Source: Rhizobium sp. 18065
Lineage (GTDB): Bacteria > Pseudomonadota > Alphaproteobacteria > Rhizobiales > Rhizobiaceae
DNA: 64,000 nucleotides
Assembly: GCF_902706095.1 (NCBI RefSeq)
Contig: NZ_CACSJP010000007.1
Coordinates: 248,001 to 312,000, forward strand
Reading direction: 5' to 3'
Shown here: in pieces, positions 1 through 9,044 of the stretch
Position numbering within the stretch: position 1 is the first letter of the stretch
How the letters are laid out: each line of letters begins with the position of its first letter
Notes under the pieces: generated by a model
The model's database searches: none
Told to the model about the DNA's origin: nothing
The model's input: the letters and a program-made list of their open reading frames with translations, nothing else
Translations under genes and position numbers: made by a program

Positions 1-561
1 TATGTCGACGCCTCGGCGGATGTCGACATGGCGACGAAGATCGTCCTCAATTCCAAGATGCGCCGCACCGGAATCTGCGGCTCGGCCGAAACGCTTCTCG
101 TCGACAGCGGCGCGATCGCCACCCATCTGATGCCGCTGCTCGACGTTTTGACCGAAGCCGGCTGCGAGATCCGGGCCTCGGCCACGGTCCTGCGCATCGC
201 TCCCGGCCTCAAGCCTGCGGTGGAGGAAGACTGGCGCACCGAATATCTCGATGCAATTATCGCGGTGGCGATCGTCGATGGCATTTCCGGCGCCATCGAT
301 CATATAGCACGCTATTCGTCCAACCACACCGAAGCTGTCATCGCCGAGGATCCGCAAGTGGTCGAGCGTTTCTTCAACGAGATCGATTCCGCCATTCTCC
401 TCCATAATGCCTCGACCCAGTTTGCCGATGGCGGCGAATTCGGCATGGGCGGCGAGATCGGCATTGCCACCGGCAAGATGCATGCCCGCGGCCCCGTCGG
501 TGTCGAACAGCTCACATCGTTCAAGTACCGTGTGCGCGGCACCGGCCAGGTCCGGCCCTGA
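1..561 (+). CDS. proA: gamma-glutamyl phosphate reductase, 3' part
   Basis: This is the C-terminal ~186 residues of glutamate-5-semialdehyde dehydrogenase, the second enzyme of proline synthesis, which reduces gamma-glutamyl phosphate with NADPH in the cytoplasm. The open frame enters from base 1 ([15 protein letters not shown]...), so the 5' end and the catalytic Cys region lie outside the window. Typical family segments are visible: [35 protein letters not shown] and the closing [22 protein letters not shown]. An internal ATG at 28 is a conserved Met, not a start. nadD follows 17 bases after the stop, as is usual in rhizobia. Confidence 0.95.
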   Translation, partial: YVDASADVDMATKIVLNSKMRRTGICGSAETLLVDSGAIATHLMPLLDVLTEAGCEIRASATVLRIAPGLKPAVEEDWRTEYLDAIIAVAIVDGISGAIDHIARYSSNHTEAVIAEDPQVVERFFNEIDSAILLHNASTQFADGGEFGMGGEIGIATGKMHARGPVGVEQLTSFKYRVRGTGQVRP

Positions 562-578
562 ACCCGGCCCCGACCATC

Positions 579-1202
579 GTGGAACCGGAACAGGTCGCCC
601 ATCGCTACCGCGTCATGCCCCATGTCGAGCGGGGCATGGTCGTCGGCCTGTTCGGCGGCTCGTTCAACCCGCCGCATCAGGGCCATGTGCTGGTTGCCGA
701 GATCGCGCTTCGCCGCCTCGGCCTCGACCAGCTGTGGTGGATGGTCACGCCCGGCAATCCGCTGAAGAGCCGTCGCGAACTGGCGCCCCTCACCGAACGC
801 CTGGCGCTCTGCGAAAACATGGCCGCCGATCCGCGCATCAAGGTCACCGCATTCGAGCAGGCGTTGGGCACCAGCTACACCGCCCGCACGCTGGATTTCA
901 TCCGCAGCCGCAATCCGCATGCGCATTTCGTCTGGATCATGGGCGCCGACAATCTCGCCGGTTTCCACCACTGGCAACGCTGGCGCAAAATCGCCACCAC
1001 ATTCCCGATCGCCGTGATCGACAGACCGGGTTCGACGCTGTCCTATCTCTCGTCAAAAATGGCCCGCACCTTCGATTATGCCCGCATCGACGAGGATGAT
1101 GCCGGTGTGCTCTGGCGCAAACCCGCTCCGGCCTGGACCTTCATCCATGGCCCGCGCTCTACACTCAGCTCGTCGGCCCTTCGCGCCGCAGCCGAAGCGT
1201 AA
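579..1202 (+). CDS. nadD: nicotinate-nucleotide adenylyltransferase
   Basis: NadD adenylates nicotinic acid mononucleotide to deamido-NAD in NAD biosynthesis. The protein (~207 aa) has the nucleotidyltransferase signature GLFGGSFNPPHQGH near residues 22-36 with the (H/T)xGH motif, the central FVWIMGADNLAGFHHW segment and a C-terminal STLSSSALR corresponding to the ISSTxxR motif. The start shown is a GTG 17 bases after the proA stop. An ATG at 615 would still leave the nucleotide-binding motif intact, so the exact start is uncertain. It is probably cotranscribed with proA and rsfS. Confidence 0.93.
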   Translation: MEPEQVAHRYRVMPHVERGMVVGLFGGSFNPPHQGHVLVAEIALRRLGLDQLWWMVTPGNPLKSRRELAPLTERLALCENMAADPRIKVTAFEQALGTSYTARTLDFIRSRNPHAHFVWIMGADNLAGFHHWQRWRKIATTFPIAVIDRPGSTLSYLSSKMARTFDYARIDEDDAGVLWRKPAPAWTFIHGPRSTLSSSALRAAAEA

Positions 1203-1338
1203 GCGGACCGATGTGCCAATTCATTTGGCTATCTTGAAAGATTAACGGATCGATGCCACCTTTTACCGTGATTTCCTCATCAGGGAATCACAGACGTGCT
1301 GTTCTGTTATACCAAGGAAAGGAAGACCTCTGACAACA

Positions 1339-1743
1339 GTGCACACCAAGGGAAGAGCGCATGCCGCGATCCCCAAAAGCCCGGAACGTGGCGTCGATGC
1401 CGCAGCCCGCGCGCTTGAGCTGGTCCTCTCTAGTCTCGAGGACTCAAAGGCAGAAGACATCGTCTCGATCAACATCGCAGGCAAGTCCGCGCTGGGCGAC
1501 TACATGGTAGTCGTGTCCGGACGGTCGAACCGGCATGTGACGGCGATCAGCGAACACCTTATCTCCGACATGAAGGATGACGGCCTGGGTTATGCCCGCG
1601 TCGAAGGCCTGGAAGTGGGCGATTGGGTCCTGATCGACATCGGAGACATCATTGTGCATGTATTCCGTCCCGAAATCCGCGAGTTCTACAATATCGAAAG
1701 AATGTGGGCCGCTCCGGACATCGAGGAAGGTCGCTTGCACTAG
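1339..1743 (+). CDS. rsfS: ribosome silencing factor RsfS
   Basis: RsfS (YbeB/Iojap family) binds uL14 on the 50S subunit and blocks subunit joining when nutrients are scarce. The 134-aa product has the family core: KAEDIVSINIAGKSALGDYMVV, SGRSNRHVTAISEHL, GLEVGDWVLIDIGDIIVHVF and REFYNIERMW. The start is a GTG. A 136-base gap separates it from nadD and about 200 bases lie before rlmH. This nadD-rsfS-rlmH order is the standard bacterial neighbourhood. Confidence 0.93.
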   Translation: MHTKGRAHAAIPKSPERGVDAAARALELVLSSLEDSKAEDIVSINIAGKSALGDYMVVVSGRSNRHVTAISEHLISDMKDDGLGYARVEGLEVGDWVLIDIGDIIVHVFRPEIREFYNIERMWAAPDIEEGRLH

Positions 1744-1941
1744 CGCAAGTCCGGCGAAACTGCACAGCGGTTTTGCGTTCGCAATTGCGCAAGGACAACG
1801 AGATAGAGCATTTCCGCGGTTCGCAGAAATGCACTAGAAACGGCCGGCCGTCGTTCAGGCGGTCCCGAAGCCGGATTGACGCGGCAAGCACCCGCTGTGC
1901 CGAGCAGATGGTTTTGTGACCCGAAGACGAGGATCGCCGTG

Positions 1942-2424
1942 ATGAAAATTGGCATTTACGCCGTGGGCCGGCTGAAGGCTGGACCGGAGAAGGAACTTGC
2001 ATCCCGTTATCTGGACCGCTTCGCCAAGGCTGGTCCCGCCTGCGGGCTGGAATTCACCCGCTCCGTCGAGCTCAACGAAAGCCGCGCCGGAAATGCCGAC
2101 ACCCGCAAGCGCGAGGAAGGTGCCGAGCTTTCCCGCAACGTGCCCGACGGCGCCCTGATCGTCGTCCTCGACGAGCGCGGCAAGGCCTTTGACAGCCCGG
2201 AATTCGCCAAGTTCATCGGCGATGCAGCCGACAATGGCCAGCGCGATATGGCCTTCATCATCGGCGGCGCCGATGGCGTCGATCCCGAATTGCGTGACCG
2301 GGCCAGACTTGTGCTCAATCTCGGACGCCTGACCTGGCCACATCAGCTGGTCCGTATTCTATTGGCCGAACAGCTCTATCGCGCCGTCACCATCCTCACC
2401 GGACACCCGTATCACCGCGTTTGA
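1942..2424 (+). CDS. rlmH: 23S rRNA pseudouridine-1915 N3-methyltransferase
   Basis: RlmH is a SPOUT methyltransferase that methylates pseudouridine 1915 of 23S rRNA in helix 69 using SAM. The 160-aa length is exactly typical. The sequence shows MKIGIYAVGRLKAGPE at the start, the SAM-binding knot FIIGGADGVDPELRDRA and the C-terminal TWPHQLVRILLAEQLYRA...GHPYHR. The frame stays open to 1876, but the ATG at 1942 matches the family N-terminus. The 198 bases upstream (1744-1941) hold no gene I can support. Confidence 0.94.
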   Translation: MKIGIYAVGRLKAGPEKELASRYLDRFAKAGPACGLEFTRSVELNESRAGNADTRKREEGAELSRNVPDGALIVVLDERGKAFDSPEFAKFIGDAADNGQRDMAFIIGGADGVDPELRDRARLVLNLGRLTWPHQLVRILLAEQLYRAVTILTGHPYHRV

Positions 2425-2540
2425 CGGCGCCGACGCAATGCCGCTTTGCCTGCGCGGCAAATCAGCGTATTTTCCCGCCGAACCGGGATCATCCTTTGCC
2501 AGCGAGAACCATCCAGACTGCCCTGCCTGCCCAGACTGGC

Positions 2541-4004
2541 ATGAGCGAACCGCGCCGGCGCAAGCCGCGTGTGTCGTCCCCGGCCGTTTTGACCATCACC
2601 ATTTTGACCATTGCACTCTCCTCCGCCACGGCGCTGTCCGTGGCAAGCGCACAGGAACCCGCGGTAACCACCGGATCCACTCCGCCGGCAGCCGAGACCG
2701 GCGCCCGCAACCCCTTTGCCACAGCGTCCGAAGCGGCCTCGGCCAATGCCGAAGTCGAACTGCGGACCAAGCGTGACCAGATCGGCCGCGAACTGCAGGA
2801 CATCTCGCAGAGCATGCGCCTGTCGAACGACAAGTCCGCCGAGCTGCAGAAAAGCATCGACGCGCTGGCCAAGACCACCGAGAGCCTCAAGACGGCGCTG
2901 ATCGAGTCCGCCACGCGTCGCAAGGACATCGAGAAACAGATCACCAGCGGCGAAAAGCGCCTGGCCGGCATCGGCATCAGGGAGGATGGCATCCGTGCCT
3001 CGTTCCGCGAGCGTCGTGCGATCCTGGCCGAAGTACTCGCCGCCCTGCAGCGCATGGGTCGCAATCCGCCACCCGCTCTGCTGGTCAGCCCCGAGGATGC
3101 GCTGGCATCGGTGCGCACCGCGATCCTGCTCGGCTCCGTAGTACCGGGCATGCGCCAGCAGACCGACAAGCTCGCCGCCGATCTCAAAGAGTTGATCGAC
3201 CTGCGCCAGGCCGGCAAGACGGAAATGGACCAGCTCGTCGCAGCCATATCCAGCCGCCAGGAGGAAGAACGGCGCATGGATCTGCTGCTTGTCGAAAATG
3301 ATCGGCTGGCGCGCACCAACACCCTGCAGCTGCAGGCAGAACGCAAGCAATCGGAAGCACTTGCCGAACGCGCATCGACCATGGAAGCACTGATTCAGTC
3401 GCTTGAAAACGAGATCCTTTCATCGCGCCAGGCGGCCGAAATGGCCCGCGCCGAAGAGGCGCGGCGCGACCAGATGACCGAGGAACAGAGGACCCGCGCC
3501 CGCGAACTCGCCCAGTCCGGATTGCCTGATAAAAACCGTATTGCGCCAGCATATCCCTTCTCGGAACTGCAGCAGAAACTGGAATTGCCGGCCGCCGGCG
3601 AGACCCTGCGGCAGTTCGGTGACCCGGACGGAACCGGCCACCAGGCGCAGGGCATGGTCATTGCCTCGTCGCCGGGAGCGCTGGTAACTGCACCGGCAGA
3701 CGCATGGGTGGTATTTGCAGGAAATTTCCGCAGCTACGGTCAGATGATCATTCTGAACACGGGCGACGGCTATCATATGGTGCTGTCCGGAATGGACCGG
3801 ATCAACACCAGTCAGGGCAAGTTCGTGCTTTCCGGTGAACCCCTCGCGAGCATGGGGGAAAAAAGAGTGGCAAGCGCCACTGCTTTGGCGCTGGAAACCG
3901 ATCGCCCGACACTTTACATAGAACTTCGGAAAGACGGAAAACCGGTTGATTCCCGCCCCTGGTGGGTCGGAGGCGATTCTGGAAAGGCACAGAATGATTC
4001 GTAG
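2541..4004 (+). CDS. EnvC-like murein hydrolase activator (degenerate M23 domain)
   Basis: This is a periplasmic protein of about 487 aa. It has an N-terminal hydrophobic signal (residues ~15-38, ending SVASAQ), a long coiled coil (residues ~60-330, rich in Glu, Lys, Gln and Arg) and a C-terminal LytM/M23 domain. The LytM segment reads QGMVIASSPGALVTAPADAWVVFAG with MVLSGMDRI where catalytic enzymes have the HxH zinc ligands. As in EnvC it therefore looks non-catalytic and likely activates amidases at the division site. The frame opens at a TTG at 2421 overlapping the rlmH stop, but ATG 2541 places the signal peptide properly. The 3' end overlaps ctpA by 11 bases. Confidence 0.85.
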   Translation: MSEPRRRKPRVSSPAVLTITILTIALSSATALSVASAQEPAVTTGSTPPAAETGARNPFATASEAASANAEVELRTKRDQIGRELQDISQSMRLSNDKSAELQKSIDALAKTTESLKTALIESATRRKDIEKQITSGEKRLAGIGIREDGIRASFRERRAILAEVLAALQRMGRNPPPALLVSPEDALASVRTAILLGSVVPGMRQQTDKLAADLKELIDLRQAGKTEMDQLVAAISSRQEEERRMDLLLVENDRLARTNTLQLQAERKQSEALAERASTMEALIQSLENEILSSRQAAEMARAEEARRDQMTEEQRTRARELAQSGLPDKNRIAPAYPFSELQQKLELPAAGETLRQFGDPDGTGHQAQGMVIASSPGALVTAPADAWVVFAGNFRSYGQMIILNTGDGYHMVLSGMDRINTSQGKFVLSGEPLASMGEKRVASATALALETDRPTLYIELRKDGKPVDSRPWWVGGDSGKAQNDS

Positions 4005-5313
4005 AGCTTCTCTTCTACTCGTCGGCGCGCTGATGGGCGCAACCGCGATGAGCGTCATTTACTCGGCTGGTGTCCCCGCGCAGGCGGCTGGCCCTTCCAC
4101 CTACAAGGAACTGTCGATTTTCGGCGACGTGTTCGAGCGCATCCGCGCCCAGTATGTCACGCCGCCCGATGAGGAAAAGCTGGTTGAGAGCGCCATCAAC
4201 GGCATGCTCACCTCGCTGGACCCGCATTCCGTCTACATGAACGCCAAGGACGCGGCCGACATGCAGACCCAGACCCGCGGCGAATTCGGCGGCATCGGCA
4301 TCGAGGTGACGATGGAAGAGGAACTGGTCAAGGTCATCACCCCGATCGATGACACACCAGGTTCCAAGGCCGGCATCCTCGCTGGCGACTTCATCTCCGA
4401 GATCAACGGCGAATCGGTGCGCGGCCTCAAGCTTGAGGAAGCCGTCGAGAAGATGCGTGGCGCGGTCAACACCGCGATCAAGCTGACCATCCTGCGCAAG
4501 GGTGCAGACAAGCCGATCGAGCTCAGCGTTACCCGCGAAATCATCCCGATCCGCGCCGTCAAGTCGCGCGTCGAAGGCGATGTCGGTTATCTGCGCGTCA
4601 TCTCGTTCACCGAGAAGACCTATGACGATCTGGAAGCCGCGATCGAGAAGATCAAGAAGGACGTTCCGGCCGACAAGCTGAAGGGCTTCGTTCTCGACCT
4701 GCGTCTCAATCCGGGCGGTCTGCTCGATCAGGCGATCTATGTCTCTGACGCCTTCCTCGAGCGTGGCGAAGTGGTTTCCACCCGTTCGCGCGATCCGGAA
4801 GACACCCGTCGCTTCAACGCCAGCGCAGGCGACCTGACCGATGGCAAGCCGCTCGTCGTGCTCGTCAACGGCGGCTCGGCATCGGCATCGGAAATCGTCG
4901 CCGGCGCTCTGCAGGACCTGAAGCGCGCCACCGTTCTCGGCACGCGCTCCTTCGGCAAGGGCTCCGTCCAGACCATCATTCCGATGGGCGAAAAGGGTGC
5001 GCTGCGCCTGACCACGGCGCTCTATTACACGCCGTCGGGCAAGTCGATCCAGGGTACCGGCATCGAGCCGGACATCAAGGTCGAACAGCCGCTGCCGGAA
5101 GAACTGCAGGGCAAGGTGCGCTCCGAGGGTGAATCGGCTCTGCCGGGTCACATCAAGGGTCAGGACGAAAGTGACGAGGGCTCCGGCTCTGTCGCCTATG
5201 TTCCGCCGGAAGCCAAGGACGACGTCCAGCTGAACTATGCCCTCGACCTGCTGCGCGGAGTCAAGACGGACCCGGCCTTCCCGGCCGATCCGCAGAAAGC
5301 CTCGCTGCAGTAA
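3994..5313 (+). CDS. ctpA: carboxyl-terminal processing protease, S41A family
   Basis: CtpA is a periplasmic or membrane-anchored serine protease that trims C-termini of envelope proteins and, in rhizobia, peptidoglycan hydrolases. The 439-aa protein has an N-terminal membrane or signal segment (residues ~4-27), a PDZ domain (about 85-165, GGIGIEVTMEEE...GDFISEINGE) and the S41 core with the catalytic Ser in NGGSASASEIVAGAL and Lys in GTRSFGKGSVQT. ATG 3994 overlaps the end of the EnvC-like gene, which suggests translational coupling. Pairing of an EnvC-like factor with CtpA is standard in Alphaproteobacteria. Confidence 0.94.
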   Translation: MIRRASLLLVGALMGATAMSVIYSAGVPAQAAGPSTYKELSIFGDVFERIRAQYVTPPDEEKLVESAINGMLTSLDPHSVYMNAKDAADMQTQTRGEFGGIGIEVTMEEELVKVITPIDDTPGSKAGILAGDFISEINGESVRGLKLEEAVEKMRGAVNTAIKLTILRKGADKPIELSVTREIIPIRAVKSRVEGDVGYLRVISFTEKTYDDLEAAIEKIKKDVPADKLKGFVLDLRLNPGGLLDQAIYVSDAFLERGEVVSTRSRDPEDTRRFNASAGDLTDGKPLVVLVNGGSASASEIVAGALQDLKRATVLGTRSFGKGSVQTIIPMGEKGALRLTTALYYTPSGKSIQGTGIEPDIKVEQPLPEELQGKVRSEGESALPGHIKGQDESDEGSGSVAYVPPEAKDDVQLNYALDLLRGVKTDPAFPADPQKASLQ

Positions 5314-5391
5314 TCGAACAAGCCATCGCCTGCGCCCCACCGGGCGCGGGCGCCTGGGTCTCGACCCGTCGGTAGCCGTTGGAATTCCCGC

Positions 5392-6573
5392 ATGGATCTG
5401 CATGCACCGCTCGGCCAGGAGCGAAAAGGCGGAAGTCGCATCAAGCGACGGTTCCGCCTTTCGGCATTGGGCTCCACGGCAGCCGTGTTGGCGCTTGTCG
5501 GCTTTTCCGCTTGGACCGCCCTCTCCCCGCTTTCCCTCCACGGCACCCCGCCGATCGTGCTCGCCGGCGCGGACGAAGCGACCCCGATTGTCGTCGCCGA
5601 AGAAAAGACCGCCCTCGACGAAGCCGGCTCCGGCCTCAGCCGCAGCCGGCCGCAGGACGGCGCCAACGTCCAGCGTACCGTGACCGATGATGGCTCCGTC
5701 GTAACCAAATACACGCCCAAGCCGCGCGATGGCGAAGGCCCGGTGATCATCGGCTCGACCATCCAGGACCCGCGTCTGGCTGGCCAACCGAATGACGACC
5801 TTCTCGAGGATAGCCCGGAAGGCCGTCTGCCGATCGTCAGTGCCGATGGCCTGAAACCCGTCGAATTTTACGCCCGCCCCTGGTCCGGTGCCCGCGGCAA
5901 CCGCATTGCCATCGTCATCGGCGGCATCGGGCTCAGCCAGACCGGTAGCCAGAAAGCCATCCGCGACCTGCCCGACGATGTGACACTGGCCTTTGCAGCC
6001 ACCGGCAACAGCCTCACCCGCTGGATGCAGGAAGCCCGCCACAAGGGTCATGAAGTTGTACTCCAGGTGCCGATGGAGCCTTTCGACTATCCCAACAACG
6101 ATCCCGGCCGCGGCACGCTCGTCGCCGAAAAGAGCAAGGCCACCAATCTCGCCAACCTGCATCAGGCGATGGCCGAGATCACCAATTACACCGGCATCAT
6201 GAACTACATGGGCGCCCGCTTTCTCTCCGACGAGAAGGCCATGGACCCGATCATGCGCGACATCGGCAATCGCGGCCTGCTTTTCCTCGATGACGGCTCC
6301 ACCGCCCGCTCGCTCTCGGGCGACTTTGCCAAGGCGATCGGCATTCCCCATGCCTTCGGCGACGTGATGATCGACGCCCAGCTGGATCGCAAGGCGATCC
6401 TCGCCAAGCTCGACGAGCTGGAACGCATCGCCCAGCGCAACGGCCAGGCGATCGGCATCGGTTCCGCCTTCGACGAGACGATTTCCGCCGTCGCCGAATG
6501 GCGCGAGGAGGCGGTCGCCCGCGGCATCGAGATCGTCGGCGTCTCCGCCCTGACCACCGACAACAAGCCTTGA
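5392..6573 (+). CDS. divergent polysaccharide deacetylase family protein (YibQ-like)
   Basis: The 393-aa product has an N-terminal transmembrane anchor (residues ~24-46), a low-complexity acidic and Ser-rich linker (50-150) and a C-terminal divergent polysaccharide deacetylase domain (DUF610/YibQ; residues ~165-390). Recognisable segments are [56 protein letters not shown] and [13 protein letters not shown]. Its biochemical activity is not established from sequence. It lies 78 bases after ctpA and 7 bases before rppH in the same direction, so it belongs to this envelope cluster. Confidence 0.88.
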   Translation: MDLHAPLGQERKGGSRIKRRFRLSALGSTAAVLALVGFSAWTALSPLSLHGTPPIVLAGADEATPIVVAEEKTALDEAGSGLSRSRPQDGANVQRTVTDDGSVVTKYTPKPRDGEGPVIIGSTIQDPRLAGQPNDDLLEDSPEGRLPIVSADGLKPVEFYARPWSGARGNRIAIVIGGIGLSQTGSQKAIRDLPDDVTLAFAATGNSLTRWMQEARHKGHEVVLQVPMEPFDYPNNDPGRGTLVAEKSKATNLANLHQAMAEITNYTGIMNYMGARFLSDEKAMDPIMRDIGNRGLLFLDDGSTARSLSGDFAKAIGIPHAFGDVMIDAQLDRKAILAKLDELERIAQRNGQAIGIGSAFDETISAVAEWREEAVARGIEIVGVSALTTDNKP

Positions 6574-6580
6574 GGACACT

Positions 6581-7108
6581 ATGAACAACGCCCCCGCCCA
6601 ACCGGTCAAGGCCGAGGACCTGCCCTATCGCCCCTGCGTCGGCATCATGGTGCTGAACAGCAAGGGCCTGGTCTGGGCCGGACGCCGCATGGTCGAGGGC
6701 AATTCGGAATATGACGGCTCGCCGCAGCTCTGGCAGATGCCGCAGGGCGGCATCGACGCCGGCGAGGATGCGCTTCCCGCCGCCATCCGCGAGCTTTACG
6801 AGGAAACCGGCATGAAGACGGTCTCCCTGCTCGCCGAAGCCGGTCGCTGGATCAATTACGACCTGCCCGCCGAACTGATCGGCATCGGCTTGCGCGGCAA
6901 ATATCGTGGCCAGACGCAACGCTGGTTCGCCTTCCGCTTCGAAGGCGATGAACGCGAGATCGCCATCAACCCGCCGCCCGGCGGCCACCAGGCTGAATTC
7001 GACGCCTGGGAATGGAAACCGATGCAGGATCTGCCCGGCCTGATCGTGCCGTTCAAGCGCGCGGTCTATGACCAGGTCGTGGCGGAATTCGCCCATCTGG
7101 CCGGCTGA
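6581..7108 (+). CDS. rppH: RNA pyrophosphohydrolase (Nudix)
   Basis: RppH removes pyrophosphate from 5'-triphosphate mRNA ends and so triggers RNase E decay. The 175-aa protein has the full Nudix box [22 protein letters not shown] (residues ~50-71, with the REx2EE metal-binding core), preceded by WQMPQ, and the downstream [15 protein letters not shown] typical of RppH/IalA. It starts 7 bases after the YibQ-like gene. The next gene is convergent, so the cluster ends here. Confidence 0.94.
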   Translation: MNNAPAQPVKAEDLPYRPCVGIMVLNSKGLVWAGRRMVEGNSEYDGSPQLWQMPQGGIDAGEDALPAAIRELYEETGMKTVSLLAEAGRWINYDLPAELIGIGLRGKYRGQTQRWFAFRFEGDEREIAINPPPGGHQAEFDAWEWKPMQDLPGLIVPFKRAVYDQVVAEFAHLAG

Positions 7109-7191
7109 GAATCCTGTCGGCTGCAGATTGCGTGCCGGAGACGTTCAAACGCGGATGACACGCGGCGGCGAAAAAACGCCGGCACACCATG

Positions 7192-7995
7192 TCAATGCAG
7201 CGTCAGCACCCTTGCCTGCACCGGCTGCGCAATACCCTTCAGCACAAGCGAGCGCGTTTCCGTTCCGGCCATCAGTTCCGGGGCTCGCGCAGCAGTCTCC
7301 GTAGACACCAGGATCTCGCCCGCTGCAGCCTGCGATTCCAGCCGCGCCGCCTGGTTGACGACGCCGCCGATCGCGGTGAAATCGCTGCGAAAGCTGGAGA
7401 ATTCGCCGATTTCGACATCCCCGGAATGGATGCCGACACCCACGCCGACGGCGCCACTGCCATCGAACGATCCGCCGAGATCCGCAGTCAGGCTGCTGAG
7501 TGCGGAACGGCAGTTTTGCTGGATATCCCGCGCGGCCATGATTGCCGCGCTGGCGTGATCCTTGCGCATGATCGGGAAGTTGAAGATCGCCATCAGCCCA
7601 TCGCCCATCTGCTTGTTGACGATGCCGTCATGCGCCCAGATCGCCTGGGCACAGCGTCCCTGGAACTGGCTGACGATCTCGCTCAGCATCACCACGTCGA
7701 TACGCTCCGACAGGGTTGTGAACCCCCTGATATCGGCAAACAGGATCGTCGCGCCGGCCGTCACATGCCGCTGCTTCTTCACATATTGAAACGCCCGCTC
7801 GCAGATCGTGCAGATATTCGGGTTCATCTTGCTGCGCGTGATGCCGAAGGCGCGAAACGGCAAAGCCAATGCCCCGCGGATCGGAATGGGCACATGCATC
7901 TGGTCCCAGCATCCCCGGCAGATCGTGCCGTGGCCCTGTTGGGCGGGTTCCCTGTCACGCGAGGCTATCGTCGTCATGCGCAATCTTCGCCCCAT
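7192..7995 (-). CDS. class III adenylate/guanylate cyclase domain protein
   Basis: This predicted soluble nucleotide cyclase has two N-terminal CxxC pairs (CRGC and CTIC, about 36 residues apart) that may form a zinc ribbon, followed by a class III catalytic domain. Catalytic features are intact: metal-binding Asp in ILFADIRGFT, substrate-specifying Lys and second Asp in VNKQMGDGLMAIF, and transition-state Asn/Arg in NQAARLES. No membrane segment is obvious. The frame stays open to 8079. I favour the ATG at 7995 (preceded by GGGA), but 8025 or 7977 are possible. It is convergent with rppH, and its sensory input is unknown. Confidence 0.82.
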   Translation of the reverse strand: MGRRLRMTTIASRDREPAQQGHGTICRGCWDQMHVPIPIRGALALPFRAFGITRSKMNPNICTICERAFQYVKKQRHVTAGATILFADIRGFTTLSERIDVVMLSEIVSQFQGRCAQAIWAHDGIVNKQMGDGLMAIFNFPIMRKDHASAAIMAARDIQQNCRSALSSLTADLGGSFDGSGAVGVGVGIHSGDVEIGEFSSFRSDFTAIGGVVNQAARLESQAAAGEILVSTETAARAPELMAGTETRSLVLKGIAQPVQARVLTLH

Positions 7996-8221
7996 GGTTG
8001 ATCCCAGACCGGAAGCTTCTGCCATTCGTTTGCCTTTGGCAACTCTCCGCCCCCCGCTGGAGGCGGCTGACGTACACATCTGATAAAGCCCGCTTGCAGA
8101 TCTGTGTCACGCTCGGGTGGCAATTCCAACAATTCCAAGTATTTGCCAAGCCTAGTATTGACCATACGAGCTGATCTGGGACGACACCACCGGGAAACTC
8201 CTGGGTGGCACGGAAGCGGTC

Positions 8222-8434
8222 GTGATCAACGACGTTCTCTCCCGGTTGACGCCGGAGGCGCGCAAGATCGTCGAGGCGGGTGGTCATTCCATCCGCAACC
8301 TCAAGATCAAGCACGCGGACTTCGATGATCGCGAATATCTTCACGTTCAGTATCTGGGCGAAGACCGCCAGATCACCGGCCGCAAGCTGGAGATGGATGG
8401 TACCCAGTTCGTGAAACAGTATCGCGCGGCCTGA
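8222..8434 (+). CDS. small hypothetical protein
   Basis: I do not recognise this 70-aa product. It is charged, with no signal or membrane segment, and ends EMDGTQFVKQYRAA. The GTG start is preceded by GGAAG with a 5-base gap, a good ribosome binding site. The frame is also open upstream to a stop at 8159-8161, and those 20 codons (ELIWDDTTGKLLGG...) look protein-like, but no ATG, GTG or TTG lies there. The gene stands alone, divergent from the cyclase and convergent with the rhodanese gene. Confidence 0.5.
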   Translation: MINDVLSRLTPEARKIVEAGGHSIRNLKIKHADFDDREYLHVQYLGEDRQITGRKLEMDGTQFVKQYRAA

Positions 8435-8572
8435 TTTCAGGCCTTGAACAGAACCCTCACGTTCGCGTGGGGGTTCGCAAGACAAGACGACAATCGCAGA
8501 TCAACCGTCTGGCCGCGATCTGCCACAGACGATGTCACGCTCGCGGCGGCCGGAAAACGGACCGGACCGGCC

Positions 8573-8971
8573 CTATCGTCCGGTCGCCACCGAAAACCCC
8601 TCGTCGGCCCAGCCGGTCATGCCGCCGATCATCACCTTGACCCGCCGTCCCAGCCGGCCAAGCCGCAGGGCCGCCCGGTCGGTGCCGTTGCAATGCGGCC
8701 CGGCGCAATAGACGACAAACAGCGTATCCTCCGGCCACTCGCCCATCTTGCGCTCGGTCATCTTGCCATGCGGCAGGTTGATCGCACCCGGCACATGCGC
8801 CGTCTCGTAAAGCTGCGGCCCACGAACATCGACAAGCACGAAATCCGCCACCCCGGTGGTCAGCGCATGATGCACATCCCAGCAATCGGTCTCGAAGGAA
8901 AGCCGCGCCGCACAATGGGCGGCAACGACGGCAGGATCGGCAGCGGGAATTTCGGTGACGGTGCTCGGCAT
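8573..8971 (-). CDS. rhodanese-like domain protein
   Basis: This is a single rhodanese domain of 132 aa. The fold markers are VADFVLVDVRGPQLYETAHVPGAINLPHG and the active loop VVYCAGPHCNGTDRAA, which carries the catalytic Cys and a second Cys. It likely transfers sulfane sulfur or binds persulfide. The frame stays open far upstream to 9532, but that part is the antisense of the low-complexity 5' end of the neighbouring regulator. The ATG at 8969-8971 is the sensible start. It is divergent from the FtrA-like regulator, a pairing that suggests regulation by it. Confidence 0.87.
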   Translation of the reverse strand: MPSTVTEIPAADPAVVAAHCAARLSFETDCWDVHHALTTGVADFVLVDVRGPQLYETAHVPGAINLPHGKMTERKMGEWPEDTLFVVYCAGPHCNGTDRAALRLGRLGRRVKVMIGGMTGWADEGFSVATGR

Positions 8972-9044
8972 GGTGCGCTCTCGACGGGATGGTTGATAAT
9001 GGAGCGACCTTGCCTTTTTCAGATATTCGGCGAAACTGGCGTCA

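Noticed and set aside
2421..2540. TTG start for the EnvC-like gene overlapping the rlmH stop
   Set aside because: It would bury the signal peptide 55 residues from the N-terminus; ATG 2541 gives a normal signal.
4015..6609. Very long minus-strand open frame (864 codons) opposite ctpA and the YibQ-like gene
   Set aside because: Composition is that of an antisense shadow in GC-rich DNA, with no family motifs, while the plus strand carries clear known genes.
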